Assembly (NCBI RefSeq): GCF_024323335.1
Contig: NC_066583.1
Span: 276,169,416-276,233,415, forward strand
DNA from: Lathyrus oleraceus
Lineage: Eukaryota; Streptophyta; Magnoliopsida; Fabales; Fabaceae
Reading direction: 5' to 3'
Length of the DNA stretch: 64,000 nucleotides
Shown here: in pieces, positions 56,101 to 64,000 of the stretch
How the letters are laid out: the number at the start of each line of letters is the position of its first letter
Position numbering within the stretch: position 1 is the stretch's first letter
Notes under the pieces: model-generated
Told to the model about the DNA's origin: nothing
The model's input: only the letters and a program-made list of their open reading frames with translations
Database searches by the model: none
Made by a program: the position numbers and the translations under genes

Positions 56101-59100
56101 TCTGTCAGAAGAGTAACTTGAACCACTTCTTCAGCCGTCCAGTTGTTGATAGACCCCCCTGGTGCACACGGGCGAACCCAGTTGTCCAAATCGCAATCAC
56201 TGTCACAGTCTTCACTACCGGTTGCAGAGACATCGCCATGATTCATCAGCCCAGCGCTGGTAAAGGTACTCGGACCCGCTTGACCATTCTGCTCTGCTCG
56301 GAGAGGCTCGTAACCAACACCAAATTTGTCTTCTTTAACAGGCAAATCCACCATCTTGCCCCAGCCTTCAGCTTTTCCAGAATCAACAACCTCCTTAGCC
56401 TGCTTGTAAGAAGTAATTGAAGCACCCGGCTTCCTCTGCTCAGCGTACGCCACTTTCTCAAGAGCCACAGTCTCAAACGCCTGGCATAAGGTTTCGTGGA
56501 TCTCGCCATCTACCTCAACATATTTGAACGAGGATAGATGACTCACCAGAATTTCCTCTTCACCGCACACAGTCACGATCTGACCGTTCCAGACATACTT
56601 GAGCTTTTGATGGAGAGTCGACGAGACTGCCCCTGCTGCATGAATCCACGGACGCCCCAATAAACAACTGTAGGCGGGCTGGATGTCCATAACATAGAAG
56701 ATGATATCAAAAACCTCAGGACCTATCTTCACAGGCAAGGTAACTTCCCCACACACAGAACGTTTGGATCCGTCGAAAGCACGAACGATCAGGTCACTGG
56801 GATTAAGCACAAACCCTTCCGCATCAATCTTCCTCAGAATCTGCTTAGGCAACACATTTAACGACGATCCGGTGTCTACCAATACGTGAGACAACACTGC
56901 CCCCTTGCATCCATGGTGATGTGCAAGGCTTTGTTATGGTTTCGCCCTTCAGGCGGTAAGTCCAAGTTGGTGAAACCCACACCATGCCTGGTGCTCACAT
57001 TGGCCATCACACCCTCCAGTTGATTGACAGAAATCTCCTGAGGCACGTAAGCCAGATTCAACATCTTCAGCAAGGCATTACGGTGTGCCTCAGAGCACAT
57101 CAACAGTGAAAGTATAGAAATCTTGGACGGAGTTTGATTCAACTGATCCACAATCTTGTAGTCGCTCTTCTTGATTATCTTCATAAACTCCTCCACGTCC
57201 TTCTCAAATGACCCCTCAGGCGCTTCCTTCTGGACAGGCTCTTCCTCAACCACAGCTTGCTTACCCTTTGCTTTGGCGAGAGCTTCAGCATTATTGTCCC
57301 TCAAAGGCTGCGGTGCGAACAGACGACCGCTTCTGGTAAAACCTCCTGGACCTCCTACATTATCCACAGCCGGACCAACAGTTGCAGGAACTCTATTCGG
57401 TAAACCAATTGTCACTGGAGTTTGATTCACTGGTCTTGTCTGACTTTCAGCCCTTCTGTAACTGCGGTGAGCATTATCATACTTCCACGGCACAGCTCTA
57501 CTATTCTCAACAGCCCTTCTTTCAGACGCCACGATAGTAGTTGGAACACTGATGGTTACAGGCACGGGAATGGTAACTGGGGTACCATTTGCTGCAGGTG
57601 CACTGACGACCCTTGGTCCACGTTCTTCAGACGGTTTAAAGTAAATGGTGATAGTTGACGCTGTTCCACGATCTTTTACAGCCCTACTGAATTGCAAACA
57701 ACCTTCATCCATCATACCCTGGATACCGGTCCTCAACTGGTCGCAACCATTCTCAGATTCTGCACAGCCCAAACAATTTTCATCACAGCCCGGGTAGACA
57801 CCCCCATTCAGCAGACGGCCCTTCACAACTAGCAGAGAAGTCTGAACATCATCAACATTAACAACCAGATCTTCAGCTTCTTTCCCTTCAATATTGTTCA
57901 CTCTATGCCCACCATGCTGAGGCATAGGGTTGTTTACGACGTTAGGCACTGGAGCAAAGTTGATTGCCTTGGCATCGATCAAATCTTGAACCTTGTGCTG
58001 GAGAGCTCGACACTTCTCAGTATGATGCCCTGGTGCCCCAGAATGAAAGTCACAACGGACGTTGGCGTCGTATCCAAGAGGCAATACTGTATGCGGAGCC
58101 ATTGTACGCAACTCAATCATCCCCAACCTGAGTAGTTCGGGCAGCAGCTCTGCGTAAGACATGGGCAGAGGATCAAATCTTCTATCAGCCTGCAATTTCT
58201 GCCTAGGCTGGAAAGGACGTTGCTGTTGTTGTTGTTGTTGTTGCGGTTGTTGAACTCTTTGTTGTTGTTGCTGGCGAGGTTGAGGTGCCGGAATGGTCAC
58301 TGCAGCAGCTTGACGGTATTCAATTCTATTCTGATCTCTGCGGTGTTGAACAGCATTAGTTTCACCCTCCCTTCGACGAGGTGCCCCAACAAACGGCTTC
58401 TTAGAAGAAGAGGAACCAGCATCTTGGATCTTCCCAGTTTTAATCAAACTCTCAGTCCTCTCTCCACAAATGACAACATCAGAAAAACTACCGAATGGGC
58501 AGCTCCCCATCCGGTCCATAAACACACCTTGAAGAGTACCGATAAACATGTCTGTCAACTCCCTCTCCAGCATAGGGGGTTGAACTCTAGCAGCCAGTTC
58601 ACGCCACCTCTGAGCGTACTCCTTGAAGCTTTCATTGGATTTCTGACAAAGACTCTGCAGCTGAGTCCGGCTCGGTGCCATGTCCATGTTGTGTTTGTAT
58701 TGCCTCAAAAAGGCCTCACCCAGATCCCTCCAACATCGGATCGAATCTCTCTTCAATTCCATGTACCAGTCCAAAGAAGCCCCAGATAGACTATCTTGAA
58801 AAAAATACATCCACATCTTTTCATCATCGGTATACGCAGAGATCTTTCGATAATAAGCCTGCACATGGGTACGAGGGCAAGAAGTACCGTTGTATTTGTC
58901 GAAGGACGGTGCTTTGAACTTGTGAGGAATTCTCAAACCTTCAACCAATCCCATATTAGTAACATCAAAACCGAGAGAATTTTGACTTTCCATAGCACGG
59001 ATTTTTTCAGCAAGAGCCTCAACTTTACGGTCCCTCTCATTAACCCTTCCCAGAACGTCTTCGTCTTCACTGAGCAGAGAGAACATATCCTCTTGTCTGT

Positions 59101-59422
59101 CAACAATCGGAACAGGATTACGGGCCGGAGCACGGACTACTCTGGCATTAGCGGCATCTGGAACAATAGGTTGACCGTTGATTCGAATACCCCCCAACTC
59201 ATCACCAACAGCATAGTTGTTGACGGGTACAGCAGCAGCAACATTGTTATCATTGACCGGACCTCCCTCTGGCGGAGCATGGTTGATCGGTGGATTTGCG
59301 GCCTCTTGTCTCTGAACCATGGCTCGAAGTTCTTCTTGACCTTGCGCAACCCCTTGCATCATATTCATAAACTGCGCCATGCTAGCCTTCATCTCAGCCA
59401 ACTCTGCTTGAAGTTGATCCAT
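56097..59422 (-). pseudogene. gag-pro: Element D gag-protease, one frameshift
   Basis: ATG 59422 opens an 848-codon frame: N-terminal helix, Gag domain (58450-58950: YNGTSCP, YFQDSLSG, FKEYAQRW), Gln-rich linker (58210-58270), C-X2-H-X5-H-X4-C knuckle (near 58010-58055), cysteine cluster CLGCAESENGC (near 57740-57775), linker and pre-protease segment (KISILSLLM, near 57110). A 1-bp loss of a T at about 56909 shifts the frame just before the protease. The second frame (56897-56097) carries VDTGSS and the rest of the protease to TAA 56097-56099. Apart from this base the ORF is intact. Confidence 0.94.
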
Positions 59423-59897
59423 ACTTCTTTGTTGATTCAGTCTTGTTGAGTAGCGGTGTGGACGTTGATCAGCTATCCTGCCTAAAACAGGAACCAGAGT
59501 GAGAAGTCACGACCAAGAACACCTGTTATGCAAAATGATATGAGTATGATGCTAATGATGCGTATGATGCACATGATATGTTCATCTCTCAGGCATTCAA
59601 AGAGCCTGACCCATCCTGAAAAGATGGCAACCTGCAGCAACAAGAGAACAAACAGATACAAGGAAAATGAGAACAACAAGGAAATACTGACAACCTTATC
59701 CATACATAAGGGTAAAAAGGTCAATACCACCGAGTCAACAGAAAATTCGCATAAACAGAGTACAAAGAAATGAATCCCATCCAACAAGCCTGGAGGTGAT
59801 TCTCAACAATGAAGATCCAAAGATGGAGTACAAACAAATGAATCCCATCCAACAAGCCTGGAGGTGATTCTCAACAAAACACAAACAAAGATACAAA
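59423..59897 (-). other. Element D spacer between ORF1 and gag
   Basis: Contains the conserved lead-in to gag (HRYSTR, in frame, starting right after AG at 59478-59479) and a tandem duplication: bases 59758-59809 recur at 59826-59877 with period 68 bp. Otherwise nothing recognisable. Confidence 0.65.
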
Positions 59898-61586
59898 CTA
59901 AGACAGACGGTCTTCTGGAATGAGGGTCTTCAGGTAATGGCACTGGTCTATCAACAGTGTGCATTCTGAACATTCTGGTAGAGGGGTGATCTTCTCCTTC
60001 AACTGTCTTCTGAGCTCCAAGACTTCTCCTCCAAGATGGTTCTCTGATGCCTGTCTCAAGTCTACTTCCTTCTTCAACTGGATGTCTTTATCTCTAAGTT
60101 GCTTCTCCAAGTCTCTGATCTTCTTCTGATAGCTGGCCTCAACCCTCTGCAGCCTCAGGCACTCCCTATGCTCCGCATCTAACATAGACTCCATCTCCTC
60201 ATATGACCTCTTCTTACCTCTTGCTCTGCTAGCATCCTCTCCTTGCACCTCCCTGAGTTGATGGGCCAAGTGCAGCTTATCAGCCTGAGCTTTGTACAAC
60301 TCCATCTGAGTGTCTTGCTCCTTCTCTCTCAGACGACGACTCTCCATTAGGGCTTGCTTATAGTGTTCAGCAGACACACTATCAGCAAGGATCAAAGGTG
60401 GTTGCTCCTGCAACGGCTCCATCCTATCATAGGGTAACAACAAAGTTTCTACTCTCTTCTTTACCCAATCGGTGTAATCGGGCATTGCAATGGCAAACTT
60501 CTTCCCTAAGACGGATCCATCCTTCACTCCCACATCTCTCCAGGCTCTCCCTATCTGCTCCAACCTAACAGGGTCATCCTTCTTCTCAAAACAAAAACTC
60601 TCAGCTATCTCTGCTTCGAGCGGTCTTTCGCTCATAACAAACCCTAGCTGGCGAAGAGAAAGAACTGGGTTGTAATTGATGCAACCTTTGGTCCCTATGA
60701 GTGGCACGCCCCGGAATTCACCACAACTTATGATGACATCCTTCACATCCATCCGGTACGACTGCCACCTGATGTCGTAGGAAGTAAGCGACATGACCCT
60801 CTGAGTCCACTTAAGAGTGCTCTGGGTATCCACAAATGGTCCACTGGCTGGCAGAAGAGACATGAACCATTTGAACAGAAGAGGTAGGCAACACCTGATG
60901 GCTCCTCCCTTACCATGCCTGCTGTGAATGGCATAGTAAGTATCTGCTAGAAGAGTAGGGATTGGATTCCCTCTGATGAAAATGCTGATAGCAGTGAAGT
61001 CAATGAAATTTGGCATACTGGGAAATAGGATGATACCATAGATCATGGCAGCTAACTGTGCGTGAAAAACTTCCCAATTCCCCTTTTCTGCTTCAACTCT
61101 GGCTACTCTCAACAGGAACTTCAATGGCAGACCTACAACTTCCCCACAGGGTTTCCAATTCTTACCGACCTCCTCAACACTCAACCGGAGAGCTCTGGCA
61201 ATCAATCTGAAGTCGACCTCCTTTGGAACGTCCAAGAAGGGAGTCTGATGCTGAATAGGGATACCTAACAGGATAGAATACTCCTCGAGAGTAGGTGCTA
61301 ACTGGTAATCTTGGAAAGTGAAGCATCTGAGTTCTGGATCGTAGAATTGAAGAAGCGTCTGCAGAGGCACTGGATCCACTACCGTCTTCAATACTGTCAA
61401 GATATCTCCATATCGCCCAACAAAACTCTTCAGTCGATCGTCTGTCACGAGGCTACCCAACTCAACTAGCGGAGTCAACGGCTCACGGTGGAAACTGTAG
61501 GAACAGGTCTTCCGCTTCAACTCGGGAACTGTTGCCATCTCTATCAGTAGACAAGCTCGGGAATGTACCTGAGAAATGATATGCAT
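59898..61586 (-). CDS. Element D ORF1, plant-mobile-domain-like protein (562 aa)
   Basis: Intact frame from ATG 61586 to the stop at 59898. A more internal ATG (61535, MATVPELKRKT) aligns better with the B ORF1 start and may be the true one. Residues about 60-370 form the same domain as B ORF1 (LLQFYDP, CFTFQDY, PTLEEYS, IIFP, NPIPTLLAD). Residues about 400-550 are strongly heptad-like and charged (REKEQDTQMELYKAQADKLH), a long coiled coil that exceeds that of B. No enzyme motif is visible. The function of Ogre ORF1 is unknown. Confidence 0.9.
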   Translation of the reverse strand: MHIISQVHSRACLLIEMATVPELKRKTCSYSFHREPLTPLVELGSLVTDDRLKSFVGRYGDILTVLKTVVDPVPLQTLLQFYDPELRCFTFQDYQLAPTLEEYSILLGIPIQHQTPFLDVPKEVDFRLIARALRLSVEEVGKNWKPCGEVVGLPLKFLLRVARVEAEKGNWEVFHAQLAAMIYGIILFPSMPNFIDFTAISIFIRGNPIPTLLADTYYAIHSRHGKGGAIRCCLPLLFKWFMSLLPASGPFVDTQSTLKWTQRVMSLTSYDIRWQSYRMDVKDVIISCGEFRGVPLIGTKGCINYNPVLSLRQLGFVMSERPLEAEIAESFCFEKKDDPVRLEQIGRAWRDVGVKDGSVLGKKFAIAMPDYTDWVKKRVETLLLPYDRMEPLQEQPPLILADSVSAEHYKQALMESRRLREKEQDTQMELYKAQADKLHLAHQLREVQGEDASRARGKKRSYEEMESMLDAEHRECLRLQRVEASYQKKIRDLEKQLRDKDIQLKKEVDLRQASENHLGGEVLELRRQLKEKITPLPECSECTLLIDQCHYLKTLIPEDRLS

Positions 61587-62365
61587 GCAGAGATTAATTT
61601 TTTTTCTTCTTTTTTTTTTCTTTTTTTCTTTTGATTTTTTTGATTTTTTTTTTTCATTCTCTTTTTTTTAAATGCGTTTCTTTTGAAAAATAAATATGCT
61701 ATGATGCACATGATGCAGACATGGCTGGCTGGTTGTGCAGATTCTGATCACTAGGTCGAAGCTTCAGTCAAAATCAGAACATAAATCCAACTTAAGGTCA
61801 ACTGAAAACTGTCTGAACACAAAGTCACCATCAGAATCAAGTCACCAACAGAACCGAGTCACCAACGGTACCTGTAATGAATAACCCTTCCCCACTCACG
61901 GGTGTAGTCTAGGCCAGGGTAAAGCTTGAGAGAAACGCAGCATAAATAACCTTTCGCAGAATACTGTCATATACACACCCGAAGTATGTAACGACAGCAT
62001 CCCACCAGGGTCTGAACTGCTCGTGATATCAATGTTCCGCTAAGTGGCGCCATACCACCCGCTTCCCATGAATCACTCTATTCCTAGGTATCCTAGATTG
62101 CACTCATGGTCTGGGTATTGGACCTTTTACCTCAACTGACTCTCCCCCCCCACACAGAGAGAAACAAACAACCAGCCAGGTGAACAGATGAATAAATGCA
62201 AACATTAATGAAAACATAAATGCAAACAATAGACAACGAATGCAAACAGTAAATAATGAATGCAATAAATAAACACAGCACAAAGCAACCAAAACCCTAA
62301 CCTAAAGAGCGCTAGGAGAGACTCGCTCAGGGAAGATGGACCAGCATAGGTCAACTTCTCTATAG
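61587..62365 (-). other. Element D 5' leader
   Basis: A 0.8-kb untranslated stretch between the PBS and ORF1. On the plus strand 61597-61675 is an almost pure T/C run, that is, purine-rich in the element's RNA. No credible ORF is seen. Confidence 0.65.
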
Positions 62366-62383
62366 TCCCCAGTGGAGTCGCCA
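62366..62383 (-). promoter_or_regulatory. Element D primer-binding site
   Basis: The minus strand reads TGGCGACTCCACTGGGGA two bases inside the 5' LTR. It differs from the A and B PBS at two central bases (CA for TG), which may mean a different isoacceptor or a mutation. Confidence 0.9.
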
Positions 62384-62385
62384 GC

Positions 62386-64000
62386 TGTCGCATCGCGCGA
62401 AAAACCGGCGGGAAAAGAAAGAACAACAGAGCCGCCACCGTGCGTTATTTATCCCAAAAGAGGGAAAGGAAACGCTTAGAGTAAACCTAGGAAAGAACAT
62501 GGTCTCGCGACCAAAGAGAATGGGTTCGGGAGTCGGTTATGCGAAGGGAAGGTATTAGCACCCCTACGCATCCGTAGTACTCTACGGGATCCACGCACAC
62601 TAGAAGGGAAATTGGTTGCTAAACACTGCTCAAATATTCACACACACTGGCTGAAAGAAACGAAAGAGACTGACTGAAACTGAACTCGGCAGGACGTCGC
62701 ATCCTGGGCCTACTTAGTCTATCAGGCATAGACATCAGAGTCCAAGTAGTTCGGACTGGGGAAACGACACATGCTCGCTAAGATATCGCATCCTATGCAT
62801 ACGTATCTTCTCGGACGAGAGAAGAATCAGAGCATTCGTAGCTCGGCTGACACGCACACAAACAAACACAGGCAAAGGCAAACGTGGAGCCCGACTGCCA
62901 ATCACTGGACTTACATCAGCATCCGAACCAAAACACACTCACACTGGAACCCAAATGCCACTCGATGGACTTACATCAGCTTCCAAGCACACAACAACAC
63001 AACAAGTTAATAGGGAGTCGGGGACTCGAGCCTATAACTGTCAAGCACACACTCAAACAGACAGACAACAAATTGCTAAGGAGTCAGGCACTTGAGCCTA
63101 GCAACTGTCAAACAACACACACAAAAAGAAAAAAGGGCGCCCGGAGAGATCAGCTCAATCTCCTGCCTACATACTTCATCTGGTATGAAGATCAGGGCGA
63201 TGTAGTTCCCCTACGCAGGGATAAAGGACTAGCCTAACCAGATAACAGAGGGAGACACAACTAGGGAGACTACGACTCGAGCCTAGATGTTATCATGCAA
63301 ATCAACCCTAAGTTATGGTTTCTAGCTAAATGGCACAAGGGCCAACCTATCCTAAGCATGGCTCACACAGGAAGCAAGCCACACATACTTAACTTGCACG
63401 GGAAGCAAGCCAAGCAAAACCTAACTTGCACAGGAAGCAAGTCTAAACTAATCCTAACTTGCACAGGAAGCAAGTCAAACAATCCTACAAGCACAGATAG
63501 CACACGCTATACACAAACAAGTGGCTCAAACAAGGGTTAGGTTTTAGTCAAGGGGTCATATCAACCTCGACAAACAAACCTCTGGAACTGGGTGAATGTG
63601 CTCTTAACCTTGCCATTGAGGGGCTAAGGTGAAGCAGATGAAAGGATGAAGTGAGGATGAGACCTCACAGCTCTTATCCCTGGCCTGGGAGAGCTTAAGA
63701 CAAGAATGTGTGGGTTCAGAAAGTGGGAACCCTTCTACACATTTAAAACTGACTCAACTGTACAATTGTACAAGATCTTGGGTTTGTATCTGAAATGCAC
63801 CAACACAGTGGTGTGAGCAAAGCAGATGACACACTGAATAGTGGGGGATAGATTGCATATCCCTACCTTCCACCAATTGCCTCTTCACTTAGGAGGACTT
63901 TGACTCCATGCAAGGACAAAATTAAACATCCACAAACATTGCCTCTTAAGGAGGACTTCAGACAGTTGCCTGGCCAGGTAACAGGCCAGGTCTTCCAGAC
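62386..64000 (-). repeat. Element D 5' LTR (partial, inner 1,615 bp)
   Basis: Aligns base for base with 43451-45065 at a constant offset of 18,935. I see about 4 substitutions (for example near 62477, 63069, 63091 and 63404) and no gap. The remaining 4.6 kb lies beyond the window. ORFs here duplicate those in the 3' LTR and are not genes. Confidence 0.95.

Larger units (their letters stand above)
43451..64000 (-). mobile_element. Element D: nearly intact Ogre/Tat retrotransposon, right end outside window
   Basis: Minus-strand order: 5' LTR (62386 onward, cut at 64000), PBS (62366-62383), leader, ORF1 (intact), gag-pro (one 1-bp loss), intron, pol (one 1-bp loss), 3' UTR with hairpin array, polypurine tract, and 3' LTR (43451-49689). 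If the 5' LTR is full length the element is about 25.2 kb. The visible LTR parts align without gaps for 1,615 bp with about 4 differences, so insertion is very recent. AAATG (43446-43450) is the presumed target duplication; the other side is outside the window. Confidence 0.95.

Overview
This is plant nuclear repeat DNA. I find no host gene, tRNA, rRNA or bacterial-type feature. Almost all 64 kb is made of nested giant LTR retrotransposons of the Ty3/gypsy Tat/Ogre lineage. The hallmarks are an extra ORF upstream of gag, a gag-pro ORF separated from RT-RH-INT by a short intron, a second RNase H before integrase, very long LTRs, a tRNA-type primer-binding site (TGGCGACTC...GGGGA) and long repetitive 3' untranslated regions. 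Abundance and nesting of such elements suggest a legume with a large genome, most likely tribe Fabeae (Pisum, Vicia, Lathyrus); the species is an inference.

Layout. Element C (minus strand, oldest, degraded) is the host, split into 17926-18385 and 39331-43185. Element A (minus strand) occupies 1-17925 and sits in the 3' end of C's pol; its left LTR runs off the window. Element B (plus strand, 18386-39330, 20,945 bp) is complete: two 3,615-bp LTRs, a 5-bp target duplication GTTTC, ORF1, gag, pro, intron and pol. It lies inside C's integrase region. A 0.27-kb piece of unrecognised repeat (43186-43450) follows C. Element D (minus strand, 43451 to beyond 64000) has a complete 6,239-bp 3' LTR, a nearly intact body and the first 1,615 bp of its 5' LTR. 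By eye B's LTRs differ at about 20 of 3,615 sites and D's at about 4 of 1,615, so both are recent. A is older: 6 of 165 in its comparable LTR tip.

How the parts work. In each element the LTR drives a genomic RNA. A tRNA primes at the PBS next to the 5' LTR. ORF1 has a plant-mobile-domain-like protein of unknown role. Gag forms the particle. Protease, RT, two RNase H domains and integrase are made from a pro-pol frame that opens only after an intron is removed; in B and D the splice restores the frame exactly. All copies here are disabled: D by two 1-bp deletions, B by three stops and a frameshift, A by many stops and an RT active-site change, C by large deletions.

The least explained structure is non-coding. 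(1) The LTRs of A, B and D share a three-hairpin module whose stems differ in sequence but keep pairing. (2) The 3' UTRs of A, B and D each hold arrays of short hairpins with a constant loop and changing, compensating stems; loop and array differ per element. (3) The same 3' UTRs carry many short segments complementary to the element's own PBS. (4) Protein similarity upstream of the gag ATG begins at an AG, hinting at a second intron.
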